A stretch of DNA of 64,000 nt from Antitrichia curtipendula (Eukaryota; Streptophyta; Bryopsida; Hypnales; Leucodontaceae): positions 20,026,001 through 20,090,000 of the forward strand of contig OX579635.1 in assembly GCA_951230915.1 (NCBI GenBank), given 5' to 3'. The notes below the pieces were generated by a model that was not told the origin of the DNA, searched no databases, and saw nothing but the letters and a program-made list of their open reading frames with translations. A program made the translations under genes and the position numbers. Positions 47,669 to 60,900 of this stretch are shown here, in pieces (position 1 is the stretch's first letter; each line of letters opens with the position of its first letter).

Positions 47669-49170
47669 AAATTTTTTGATGGCAAAGTGAAGTAATGATT
47701 GCATGGACATTTAGTGAGAATGAATGGTGGAGAGATCATATTTATACTGAAATCCATTGTTTGTCTATGTTCAAACAAAGGATATGGAATAATTAGAAGA
47801 TGGAAACTTGATTGTTGTACATTAGGATGTTGTTTTGAGACATATGGATGTTTTTTCAAACAATCTACTTTAAACACAATTCTTGTTTTACATATTCCAT
47901 ATGGTTTGTTGTACCTCCTAATACCCCACTTGTATAAAAAACTTCTCTTTTTATTTATAGTGTACATTCATTTATTTCCCTTTTTTACAAAACATGCCAT
48001 GTGGTTGCCCTTCTCTTATGTTTCTTCATCTGGTTAGCATTTTACATCAACCCACAGTAACTTTCACTAACTTACTTGGAGTTAAACTGAAATCCCTTGC
48101 CAATGTGGCAATTCCCATGTATATTTAGATGTTATTCAAAGCATGACTATGTTTTTTTCGATGTCTCCTAGAACATCACCTTTGCATAGAATATCAACTC
48201 ATTTTGCAAGAGACATCCAAACATTTTCTAAACATCCAACTCAATTTTGCCTCTTATGGCCTCAATCCCATCGTTGTAATATTGTTTTGAAAAACATGCT
48301 TGTTTCTTATTAATGTCCAAAAAAATGGATTTTTTATAGTGAGAAGTCGCCCACATGAGGTTGCCTAAGGTAAGAGGTTGCCCACCTAAGGTCGCATTAG
48401 ACTCTAAGTCTCCCTAGTGATAAATCTCAAAGCCCCTTCTTGAATATAATTCCTTCTTAATGAAGCACGATATTTTTTGAGAGAAGTAGAGAAAGAATAG
48501 TCAGCCGAATTATAATGATTTATACATGCATCATTTTGTAGAATATAGTAATACACCTTCCATATTAGGTGAGCTAACTAAATTTACTTGGATGAGATCA
48601 AAATTCAGGGCCTAAAGACCTAATTGCAGTTTCTAAATATCAAAGCTCTTAAAAAAACCTGGTCACTTTAGATTGTCTGCAATAGGGGTTGATCGCATTG
48701 TAACTATTTTGATCTATGATTTTCCTCCAATTAATAAATGCAATGATAGGGTCTCAGTTTCCATTGAGCAAGCAAGTTCTATATGGTTGCTATATGTTAC
48801 TATATGATTGCTATACGGTTGTTTATTGATATATGATTGTGATTCTTGGAAATAGAGAAAATCAAATGGGAAAGTTCTTACTAAAATCTCCACCCTTTAT
48901 TTTGTACTTTGAAATCCACTTGGTAAATAATACATTGGAAGGACGACTCTTCAACAATTGCATAAATCAAGAGGAAAAATTATAATTTAAATATTTTTCC
49001 TTTAATTTGTAAGTTTTAGATCAATTAAGGTGGTAAATAATACATCAATTGAATCATTTATAGAGAATAAAGATACTCAAATAGAGAAATTCTTACATAA
49101 ATCTACACTCATTATTCGGTATTTTAAAATCCCTTTGATAAAAAATACACTTGTAGGATGTTAATTCCTA
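47669..49170. other. AT-rich spacer, no gene
   Basis: Overlapping frames of about 110 codons on opposite strands (47635-48037) show no domain and look fortuitous. Confidence 0.4.
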
Positions 49171-50085
49171 AAGTCTCATTGTCTCTGCATAGGGCCAAAT
49201 GAATTTTGGGCAAGTTCCTAACTTTCTATAAAGTAAATTTTTTGTAAACTTTTTTCATAAAATAGTAAAACTTATTAGTCCTGGGGGAATTTTATTTTAT
49301 TTTTATTGGTGTCCAAGAGCAAGAGTTATACCACAATAAGCTTAGAATTGAATTAGGTAGGCAAAAAAAATTCATAAAAAATTGAAATTAAATTTTTAAA
49401 TTTTTGTTTTTTTAGATTATATTTTTGTATACGTGAAAAGCTTTGATTTGTTTTATTTGGATTTATGATGTGAAGGTTATGAAGCACCTTGTTTTGCAGG
49501 CAATCATAGTATCTTTAAAAACAATTAGGTATAGGATTTGTTTTTGGGCTCGATTTTCGATTTTTTTTCAAAACAAATAGTTTCATAAAATTAACTTTGA
49601 TTTCTAGAACAATCTCACCATTAGAATTATTGATTCTTAACTCCACCTTAGAGCTATTAATGATTTGTTTTTTTCCTCTATAATGTACCTTCTTCTACTT
49701 AAATTTTTTTTAAAGAATAAAAACCTCATTATTTCTTAAACTTTAATTCTTCCTATATTTTCAATCCAAATTTGAATTATTAAAAGATTTAAGTTCAAGA
49801 TCTATAGTGCAAACTTTTTTAATTAAGAAGATTAAAAGCCTTTTAAACTATTTTGCCACTACGCCTAAAAATCATGATTTCCTCACTTTGAACGCATATA
49901 TCTTGCAATCAATGTGGTCAAAGTGTGTGAAATTTTCCCCACACATTTTCATATTATTTTCTTGGAAGATTGTATGGTTGCATAAGCAGAAAGTATCATT
50001 TTCGTTTTTTTTGCCCTTTGTACTAGGAAAGGCAAATTTAAGCATTTTTTGACAATTGCAAAAAAGAGGTTGCATCTAAACCCAT
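49171..50085 (+). mobile_element. Strongly decayed piggyBac-like copy
   Basis: TTAA followed by TTCCTAAAGTCTCA resembles the family's left terminus. Internal order (GAAAAGCTTTGAT, GATTTATGATGTGAAGGTTATGA, CATATATCTTGCAATC) follows the 51.2-kb copy. The right end is uncertain. Confidence 0.4.
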
Positions 50086-50427
50086 AGTCTTCCTAATTTT
50101 AAAACCCGTGGTTGCCCTAGCCACACCCGCATACACCTCCACCCACAATCGCCCATGACGACATGGTTTTGACTTTCTACATCACTCTTGAGAGCCATCC
50201 ATGTAGGACTAATCCATTTACCATGGAATAAAACATTTCAAAATTCTAAAATCTATTCAATAAAAATGTCACACAAACTCAACACTTCAGTTTGATACAA
50301 TACTCAATGTCAACCGTCCAAAACAACGCCAAGACCTTATTTTCTGTCAAACAAGACAACCTTGTCTAATACTCTAAAAGTTCCACAAGGAAATGGAGCA
50401 TCTTTTCATATTTTCACAGTTGATGTA

Positions 50428-50897
50428 AGGTAAACCAACCCATAGTGGTCAAAATACGGAGCTTGACATCATGTGGTTACTGAAATTTTTTAATTTTTTT
50501 CCCACAACAGTACAAGTGCAAGAAACAATGAGAGCAATTAAAATTATCTTCATCTGACAAAATGTAAATTTGCTACAAATTTTTGAAGTGTTCAATGCAT
50601 TTTTGCCCATAAGAGTCTGTAGACTACCTTTTATCCAACAAAATCTGAATCCATCATGCTCATTTGGCTCACCTAAAGCAGTCAAAATCTTTTCTAACAT
50701 GGAAAGCCTTAAAAGTCAATTCTCACAATGAATTCTCACTGAAAAATTAGAAGTTCCTAATGAAGTCACTATCTACTTCATTATTGTCATGTAAGACATG
50801 CATTGAAGGCAAAATCTGAAAAAACTGAAAAAACCATGATGGGTCATGAGGTAGGTGTCTACTATGGGTCATTTGACCACAATGGGTTGGTTTACCT
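50428..50897. mobile_element. 470-bp mariner/Stowaway-like MITE
   Basis: Inverted ends AGGTAAACCAACCCATAGTG and its right-hand partner match over 26 bases with one difference, and are flanked by TA on both sides. TA duplication is typical of Tc1/mariner elements. It is non-coding; the small frame inside it is not a gene. Confidence 0.6.
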
Positions 50898-51199
50898 TAG
50901 TACTCAAATACTTCATCACATGTTAGAAAAATGATTCATAACAATCTTCTTCCTTGGCATATGGTCCTGTCTTAAATTCCTTCTCTTGAAACGGATACTT
51001 TCTAGGCAAGTTGTACTACTGAACCATTTTTGAAGAATCGTCTACTACTCCTTAGTAGTAATAGAACTCATCCACAAAGATGATATCACTAATTCGGTTT
51101 TGCTAGCATGCACAAGTTTTGTTGTTACATCTTTTAAAATTTCTTAATGGTTTCCATTGTTATAGGTGATTCTACACACAGCAAGGCAATTTCAATTAA

Positions 51200-52034
51200 C
51201 CCCTAAAGGACCATTTGTCCCCTCAAGGGACAATTTGAGTCCGGGTAGGTTCCTATGACCTAAATTTTTAGTGAATTTTTTGAATTTTCTTGAGGATGTG
51301 CGGTTTTGCGAGAGCTTTGTGAATATATAATTTTTATTTCAATTGGTGCATGGGAGAAAAAGTTATTGCACAATAAGCATAAAAATGGAGGTCGGCGTGC
51401 AACACTAAAAAATGACAAAAAGTCAAAATAATTTTTCTAAATTTTTTTTTCTTAAAACTATATATTTTCTTTTCTACATTTTGAAGCTTTGATTTATTCT
51501 ATTTTGGACTAGTGATGAGAAAGTTATAGACAATCTTAGTTTTTTGGGCAATCTAAGCATCTTTTTGAAAAAATAACTTATAAGATTCATTTTTTAATGC
51601 AATTTTTACAATTTTACAGAAAAAATTATTAGACAGGGTTGTATTTACTTGCTAGAACAATCTCACCATTGGAATTATTGTATTTCAATTTCATCTTAGA
51701 GCTATTAACGATTTAGTTTTTCCTTCAATTTTGAATCTACTTCTACTTAACAATTTTTAATGAATAAAAATTAATTGTTTTTTTCTTGAATTGTTTTTTT
51801 TGATTCTCAACTCAAATATTCAACATAAAAACTTAGAAAATCAAAATTGATAGTGCAAAAAATTCAAGTTAAGAAGATTCAAAGCCGAAAAATCTAGTTA
51901 AGCAAGGTGCAAAAAAACTTATTTTCTTCACTTTGGATGCAAATATCTTGCAATCTATGCAGTCAAAGTTTCTGAAATTTCTTGCATGCATTTGAGTGTG
52001 TTTTAATGGAGAAAAGGCCTTGGTTCTTTAGGGG
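51200..52034 (+). mobile_element. Best-preserved piggyBac-like non-autonomous element (835 bp)
   Basis: The left end CCCCTAAAGGACCA and the right end TGGTTCTTTAGGGG are inverted copies with one mismatch, flanked on both sides by TTAA (51196-51199 and 52035-52038). A TTAA duplication and CCC-starting termini are characteristic of piggyBac. It has no coding capacity. Confidence 0.75.
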
Positions 52035-54428
52035 TTAACTCACATTATTCACCAACATTTTGTCAATGATCAATTAGCACCCCAACTCAAAACTGACAAG
52101 CAAATCAAAATATGCGCATAATTTTAGAGAAGATCAGAGCACTATCCGTGATGCACCGATGGAATAAAGCAGTCCAACAACAAATTTGAACCAAATCACC
52201 AAGTGTACATTTCAAAGCCCTAAACATGCAATAATCTTGAAAAAGAATAATAGAAACATTACTATGTACAACATTTCTTCTCAGAACTTGGAAAAAATAA
52301 AACATAAATGAATTTTTTATAAAAAAACTTATACTAAAGCAATAAACTGGTCTACATGCTATCAAAGACTAAACTAAAACAACAACCAGAAACACTAAAG
52401 AAAGAGTCTCACCATCATCAAATTTGCAAAAATAAAAGTAAATAGGCTCAAAATTTCCTAGGCAATCAATTCCAAGAAACATACATTGAAACATGAGGAG
52501 GAGATGGGTGTGATGATGATGAGTAATAAGAATAACCTCAGAGTTGTGCTTTTTTGTCTTGAAATTGCACTACTTTGCCTAAAAGTAGCGTTACTTGGTT
52601 CAAAACTAGCTAGTATTATGTAGCCCCAAAGTTGGGGTTTATTGCCTCAAAGTTGCTCTTTTTCTTGAAAGTTGGAGCATGTTTCAATCTGCTCTTCAAC
52701 TCTTTCAAATTTTTAGTCTATTTTTCTATAATTCCAATCTTCCATTGCAAAATTTGTATCTCTTTTTTTGTTCCTCGTATCTATACTTTTGCGTTGACAA
52801 ATATAGGGTTCACTAAGTATGAATAAACACAAATGAAGCCATGGAATTTGGATGCTTCATCATTAAAGCGATGAAACAAAGCCACACAAATGAAGCAACA
52901 ACTATTGCTTTGAACAATTTGTATGTTGTTTCAGTCACAATTATATAACTTTAATTAAAATAGATTTATTTTTCTTTTCATTTAGAAAATAATTTATACT
53001 TAATCATAAGAACATTCTAGGTTGCTTTTGAATACATCTATTTTCAACATCAATTTTTCAACAATTTGAAAATTTATGTGTTTTATTCACAATGTGTCAA
53101 AAATGCATATGGTAGAAATCTAAAATATTATTTTACTTTCAACAAAAAATTGGCAATTCAATTACTTGTTCTAATATATTTATGTGGAAATTCTCCAATC
53201 AGGTGTGTGCACAACATAGATAGATTCTCATCATATTCAACAATTTTGCAGTGTGTGTCATGAAATAGACTATAGCGTACTAAAATCTTTGCATTCCTCC
53301 TAGACCAAGGGGATAAAATAATACATGGTCTATAAGGGGTTAATCAAAATAAAATCAACGGTTTTTGGACAAACATCAATCTATCCAATAAAATAGAAAA
53401 AATAATGAATTTCTAAATTTTTTTTATTAACATGCTTGCATTGAGATGGAAATTGAAATAATCTTACGACTTTTGTAATAATTATTGGAATAACATGAAA
53501 TTAACTCTTGTTTGATGAACATGACAATTATGAATAATTCTAAAAATCATTTATAAAAATCTTAAATGATAAGGTTGCTTAAGTGTGGCCAAATTTTTAA
53601 AAAGCCTAAAAATAGATTCTATAAAACTCTAGCGCATAACAAATACAATGTATACAAGTCAAGTTCTAAACAACTTAAACCCAAAGACCATTATAACACC
53701 TCTGTCATTGTAACCCTCACACTCTATTTTCATTGAATCCCTAGTTGTAGATTCATTACTCTCTTAGAGAGGTCATTGGCCTTGACTTTAGAAAGCTAAG
53801 TAGGTCCAAACATAAGTTATCATTTATTCATAGAATCATAGTAGCTAAATATAAAACTATAGTCTAGATTTGTTAACAAAGCATAAGTTCTTAAACAAAA
53901 TAATCCATTAACACTATTTTTTCTATTGCCAAGGAGCATTTAAATAATATGCTTCAGTCCCCTGCGCTTTATACACCAAGAGTTGAAAGCTTTTGTATCT
54001 GTACTATTGAAATTACCTATGTATGCGGTATCTTTGCCTACTACTTAAAATTTTAAATAAAAGACCTAAAATAACTATATAAAGCCTATCATTGGTTCTT
54101 TTCAGCAAGATCAAATTGTCTAATGTTAAGTAGCTAAACTCACTTTATAAAGCTAAAGACATTTTAGATTCAATATCTTAAGTTTGACATGTTCTCAAGG
54201 ACGTTATGGCTTCATGCAAGACCTAGACTATCACTAATTCCAATCCATAAAGCATGAACGCAACATGCATGACTATTTCCAATCATATTCTAGATTAAAT
54301 AGATGATAAGGGAGACACCTTTATTTTGTAATCTATGCATTCATAAGTGAAATAGATATGTATCTCAATGGTTTGATGCTTTCATGATAGATGTTACCTT
54401 GTCAAAATCCTAGCTTAAACCATTAATG
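52035..54428. other. AT-rich region without recognised gene
   Basis: No coding sequence or terminal repeats are identified. The last ~180 bases share sequence in inverted orientation with 45344-45500. Confidence 0.4.
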
Positions 54429-55785
54429 TCTTATCATCACTCCTTTTATATTCTCCAATCTAGTATATGTACATGGTTTTAAAACTCCCAATAATTGTTT
54501 CCTCCCTTAACCCTTGAAAGCCTCTTGGGATCCCCTCTACATGACCCGTATTTAACCATGTAACTCTTCATTTGTGACTTAATATATGAAGTGTGATACA
54601 TTATTATTTACGTACTATCATGATCATGAATTTACATTGTATTCAAAAGTATTTGATCAATGTTTTTTTTATTAAATACCACCAAATTTATCATATACTA
54701 TACGGCAGCAAAGGGCTTTCAAGCCCTTCAAGGATTAATTCTTTATGTCCTTATAAAAAAGAGAGCTATAAGACATCACTACAACGACTATGTACTTTCA
54801 CTTAAGCTAGGTAGGATTTAAATGGTCAAATTTGCCAAACTATTTTGCCATGCAAAATATAATGTAAAGTGGCTATTCTTTACATATATTCGCATGAATT
54901 AAACATCTTCTATTTTAACAACTAAAGTGGTTGTAGCTTTCCTTCATAATCCGGTTTTCAAATTCTTTTTACTCTTTAAAACAAGTATCACAATTTATCT
55001 CTATCAATAAACTTGTAATTGGGGTCACACTTTCTATCTTCTTGTGGCTAAGTCAAATAATTGAGACCATGTCTGATCTCTACATATGTGACCAACACTT
55101 TTTGGCTTACATTTCATGAATTGGGTAATACTACAACTTAGCAATACTCATTCTTACTAGTTTCTATCAAACTTAGACAATATTCACTCACTTAGTATTA
55201 CTTCACACCATTCCATGCATCCACTTTCTATCATGCATCTAGAATTATTTATGTCATCACCTTGACAATATTTATATGTATATAATCTTGCAATAATACT
55301 CTATTGCTCATGTGCACTAGTGTTATTGTTTATGCCAAGTCAATTAGACATTCTATACCTCTCAATCTCCCACATACTCTTATGCAAATTGAGTTATTAT
55401 AGTACCACTTTTTTGTGTTCTAATCCTTAAGATGTTTAGCGGTGGATGCAAAAATTACTCATAGAATGACCATGTAACTCACTCTCTATCTATGCCTTAA
55501 TCTCATACTACGTTTGTCAAATACACTTCCTACTCCTTTACATGTAGTTCACTCATCCCACAAGTAGTTATACAATGTATGAATCTTCTATATCCACCAC
55601 ATAAGGCTAAGAATAATCATCATTCACATCCTCCGTCGCATTATTATTTCAGTTAATTTACCCCAAGTCAAATTGACATGTTCTTCATTTCTTTGTTCTA
55701 TCCATTTCCATGTACAAATTGAAATCAATCAAACTTATTTGAAATTCATACATTCAATGTAATTCAAATACAATCAATTAGACAA
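54429..55785 (-). repeat. Inverted partner of the 9598-10953 repeat
   Basis: The reverse complement aligns end to end with 9598-10953 with scattered single-base differences. The two copies are about 43.5 kb apart. Confidence 0.85.
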
Positions 55786-57228
55786 CAAACTATGTAAGTC
55801 AACAACAACTGAACAAATCAAATAGATTCAAGTAATCTTCTATATGCATCTAGATCAACTCCATGCTGCTAATTGTCACCACCATAGTTTCCTAAAAAGC
55901 ATACAAAAATACCAACGAACACACAAAAAACAACCAATTAGATTGAAGCATATTGAAAATCTATATTTCAAAAGTAAATATACAAAAAAACACTAGACTA
56001 GCACTCCTAATAGTGTAGTGAGAGTTCACTCTTACTTCTTCCATTTATTCCCTAACATGACAACAATTATGCTTTTCCGGATCCATTTCCAAGTCTAATT
56101 GACTTTTGCTATTTACTTCTCACACCCTTTCTATTCTCATCAATTAGACTTACAACTTTCACACCAAATTTCAATTTTAGGTCAACAAAAAAGAATTTTC
56201 ACACTACAAAAAACTCACTACTCCATCACCAAGCTCCAAAATTGAATGATGAAACTCTCATTTTGCTTAAAGTAGATATCTAGAATTCTTTGACATAGAC
56301 AAAAAAAATGTACAAATGTGGTTGTTCTTCATCAACTTCCACAACCATAATTTTCCCCTTGACTTCATTGCCAAAGTCTCCAAATCCAGACATGGAGCCT
56401 TGAAACCTTCAATTGGTCATCACTAGTAGCTTGGAGAACATTGGAGCCCTAGATAGTTTTTCTTTCTATTTGTAACCAACATCTATTTAACAAATTTTTA
56501 AACGATGAAATTCAAATTCTTCTTTGTAAAATTATTTTTTCAAGACTTTCAATTCAATTCTTCAATATAAAATATTTTGAAATCAAAATCTATAGTGCAA
56601 ATAATTGAAGTTATCCATGAAAAGACACCAGTGATAGGTACTCAATCAAAAATGATTCAATTTTTGAAACAATAGGTGCATTCCGTGTTTCTACAATAAC
56701 AAAGAAAGTCATCCATTGGACCCTTGTTGTCTTTGGCATCCTTCTAAGGTTAACTCTAGAAGGACGTTGCGGACATTAAATGTCCAATAGATGATAGAGA
56801 ATCCTTCTATGTAGGATAGAAGTGCAAATGTTCATCTTTGGAATTTTGTGCAAAAAGAAAAGGTTTTACACAATAGTTTGATTTCTAATGAGTGCTCTTG
56901 ATTTTTTTAGGCAAATGATTCACACCATACCAAAAAGGATAATTTCCACAATAACTAGCCTATCCTTCTAGGATGAAGAAGATTCAAAGTCTTATAATCC
57001 AATGTCACAATGTCACCCATCCAAAAGGATTTTCTTCACTTCAAATGCTAATATCATCGGACAATCTACGTAGTCAAACTTCATAAAATGTTTTACCACA
57101 TGTTCTTGTACACATTTAGTGGAAGATCGTAAGGTTCGTAAGAATTTTTCTAATCTCTTACCTCAATGCATTACAAATGGCAGTTTTGAGTGGTTTTTGA
57201 CCCCCAAAAGGTCGTGGGGCTTTAGGGG
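55786..57228. other. AT-rich spacer ending in a piggyBac-like right terminus
   Basis: No gene. The last ~200 bases match the right part of the TTAA family and end CTTTAGGGG followed by TTAA (57229-57232). I could not locate the matching left end. Confidence 0.45.
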
Positions 57229-57232
57229 TTAA

Positions 57233-57945
57233 AATCATCACTATTAGAAGAAAATAAAATCCCCATAGAGTCTCTTCAAAACTGCTAAAAATACATGAAG
57301 AGCAAATATGTCCTTCAAGGGTACAAAACAGGTAAGTTCTGATGCGCAGGCTTGAAACATGCAACGAGCAGCCAGAAACCTGCTCAAGCAGAATTTCTTA
57401 TAACGGTTCTGGATCTCTTTAACATTTCCAGAGTCACACAATACACCATACAAGCAGATGATCAGCCAAGATAGGAGTGCTGTGTAGAAATTGGAGCAAA
57501 AGACAGCTTGCGGTTTCCTAACCTCTCATGGGTGAACATTGCTGCCTACGAAATTTCTTAGCTGTTTTGAAACCGGCCATATTCTAACGAGGAGCGACTT
57601 GCTGTTTTCACTGGCAACCCTGCAGTACTACAAGATCAGACCTCACAGTAGAAGGGATATTGAACACACCCTTGGACTTCCTACCTTGACAGGGATTGCG
57701 AATGCCAAGAATCGAAGGACCAAGGGAAAAAATGACAGAGCTACACTCTGTGGTATAGAACACGGCGAATAGAATAACACTATCCTTCCAATGAAACTAG
57801 GAAAAAATTTAGAAAGAAACCTTCCACCTGCCATTCCTAGACAAGAGAACTGAGATGGAGAAGCAGAAACATCAGAACGACCTCAAGAGAAGGGGAAGAT
57901 GCTCCTCTTCTGCAGTGCACGACGGCATCGGCAATAAAAAACTCT
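57233..57945 (-). other. Presumed 3' untranslated/flanking region of the ubiquitin hydrolase gene
   Basis: The sequence becomes GC-richer toward the coding end. No other gene is supported. No poly(A) signal can be assigned with confidence. Confidence 0.35.
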
Positions 57946-60900
57946 CTATTCAAAAGTTCGCCTTTCATAAAACAGCAAATAGGCTTCACTCTGCAACACG
58001 GACTCCAAACTGGTCTTCCGAACATGTGAATCGCTGATATAATACCATGTCGATCCCCCGTCATTCGAATTTTCAGCATCAGTTTCTACAGTACTGTCAA
58101 GACCCTTCACATAAGCGACGTAGTGACCTCCTCGCATCGTCCCCGAGTGCTCCACGGTACCAATCAACTGGTAAACACCGTCTCGCTTTACACCGTCCCT
58201 GCAACCATTGGAAACGAGTACATCAATATACTAGTCAGAAATTCAGATACCTCCCGAGCAATTGGAGAACTCGCCCACAACACAGAAATGGTACTCATAG
58301 GCATCACATTGCAGGTCAGAACAGTAAGTGCCTTGAAATCCTCTTTCGCTGGCCAACAAGACCCCAAAACGATCATTCATGTATAATAATAGAACTATGC
58401 TCAGTAGCTATTATTGGTGATTACGGGTGGTGAAGCATCAGGTACGGGATACTAAAATCCTGACGAACCTAAACTGACCCCAGCTACAAACAGAAACTCA
58501 TCTATTCATACACTTGGTACGACTTAATAGCAAGTGGCGTAAGCATGACTTGGCTGCATGGCCATGGCCACTGATCTTTGAACGGAAAGGAAGTTTTCTA
58601 CTGCCACAAATAGCGGACTACAACCTCCCACTTTGAAATGGAGTAAGAAACTCATTAAAAACGGACAAAATGGTGGTAGATCTCCACAAAATTTGGCCTC
58701 TGTATCCAAAAATCTCTCCCCAGCTCTGTACATCTCCCCAACACAACACTCCTACATGTATTCGAATGCTTAATAGTACCCTCTACCATACAGACACCAG
58801 GGAACGGTCAGTTCATTCTCGCCTGCAATGTTCACCAAAACGAAGAGAAGGATGCGAGCTACCACCATGTAGCACACAAACAAGGGAAGGAAATAGAAGA
58901 CCCACCTTTGGTCTATGAACGGGCCCAAATCTAGCTGCTCGTGAAACGTGATATGGCCGCTTAGTTTACTCAATCGCCCATGCAGATCTTGAGCAAACCT
59001 CTTCAAGTGCACAGTGAGAACGAGCGGGGCTTTACTAATGAGAAATCTTTTAGTTGCATCTCGCTTCACCGTGACCATCTTCGGAGTCGCTTGTTCAGGC
59101 TTCTTCGCACCGTCTTGAAGACCTCGAGCGGAGACTTTCCCAGTCCGGCCTTTGGCTTCTTTAGTTGAACCGACACCATTATTCCGGCGCCTCCTACCGT
59201 TACGTGACGCAGTATCGTCCTCGACTGCATCTGCACTCACAAATGACGCTTCCACCATAACATACGGCTCCTCTGCATCCTCTTTCTCTTTCGAAGAACT
59301 TGATGGTGGAAATTCGGCGGCTTTCACAGACGCGGAATCAGCAAAACAGTCCAGGCTTTGGGACCGTTTCAGCGTGTTGTGCGACTTGCTTAACGAAGGG
59401 CCTTCAACAGGACCGAGCTCCGCTGAACTTGAACCACCTCTACCGTCTGACCCTTCCACAGCATTCGGCTCGTCATCCGCCATCTCGTTCGTAGAGGATT
59501 CAAGCATGCTATATCCGTTGTTCGAGGTTTCTGCAGACACATCCCTGGCTTGTGGAACATTTACAATGCTCAAGGAATTCGTCGATGTGCTCAAATCCTC
59601 CATCACGCGATCTTCCAAAACGAGAGACTCCCACTCTCCTTGCATGCCATCTCCCTCAGCATCCAGTGCATCATGGGCTGCACGAAGGGCACTGTTACCA
59701 ACCGAAGGAGGTTCAGTTTCGCCATCCGCTTCGGGCAAATGCCTCGAGCCATTCGCGTCCATGGTCTCCTCGGATTGATCAGGATCCCGTAGACCATGCG
59801 CAAGCCGAGTGCAATTTTCACAACCCCAAGCATTCTCTCCGGACAGAACTTCAGTCTTTGTGAAGGCCTGCAAACAGCCTTCGAGAGACATAATGGGATA
59901 AGTTTCGACTTCACGGACACCCTCGACCGATACGGCCCTACCACCAAAAATCTGACCCAAGTCGGAAGGGAAAGATGGTATGGTAACGATCGAGTCAAAA
60001 GTACTAAAGCTGTTCGCATCAGTCCCAGATTTGTATGGAGACGCTGTATCGTCCCTAGAAAACGAATGCTCATCATCAAAAAGACTGGCAACTCCACTAC
60101 AGTCAACATCGTCCTCGGCAGGAACAATGGCTTCCAACTTGGTATCGCTTGTCGACGTAATTTCTCGATCCCCAGCCGAATTTTCATCCAGGCAGCTTGG
60201 GGTAGCCTCATCTTTCACCTCTGAAGCCAGACTGCTAACATCTGGCCCTGGCCCGAAAACAACTAATTCAAGACACTCCGGTTTGTTCTCAACACGGTAC
60301 TCGACTCCCGGCAACTGGGGACCGTACTCAATTGTCTCCTCTTCCATCTGATTCCCGTCATCCAGTGGCTCACGACCACCTCCCTGCATGGAAAACATAT
60401 CCCCAGGTGAATGATCCACAATTTCCTCTCCTCGGGTAGTTGAAAACCCGCCAATCTCGACTTCTGGAGATTGGCTAGAATCCGGTGCAACGCTCGCAGT
60501 AGAATCGATACGTTGGTCCAGAAAGCTCATTGCAGCGCTCTCTCCAGACATCCCTTGCGAAGTGTCGCCCACAAATTCGAGCCATCCCTCGCTCTTTCCA
60601 CTTCCGCTGGAACATGCAGCAGCAGCTTCTGATATAATTTCACAGGGGGATGTGGTAGAGGGCGAATCAGCAGAGCCCTGACCCATGAAGCCCTTGTCAT
60701 CACCAGCCGTAGACGACACTTGTTTTTCCTCCGAATCATGGAGTGCTTCCGACTTCACAGCACCACCATCCAAAACACTCAATGGCCCCAAGCTACACCC
60801 AAGGACGAGGGCTTGCCTCGCTTGCTTAGGATCCTCCACGGCACTAGGTTTGATACTGTCGAAGAGTCCGGAATCGAATGGAGCTGGCTGGACGCTTAAA

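Noticed and set aside
59152..60351. Plus-strand frames of 100-208 codons inside the ubiquitin hydrolase gene
   Set aside because: They are antisense shadows of the coding exon, whose minus-strand frame has clear catalytic motifs.
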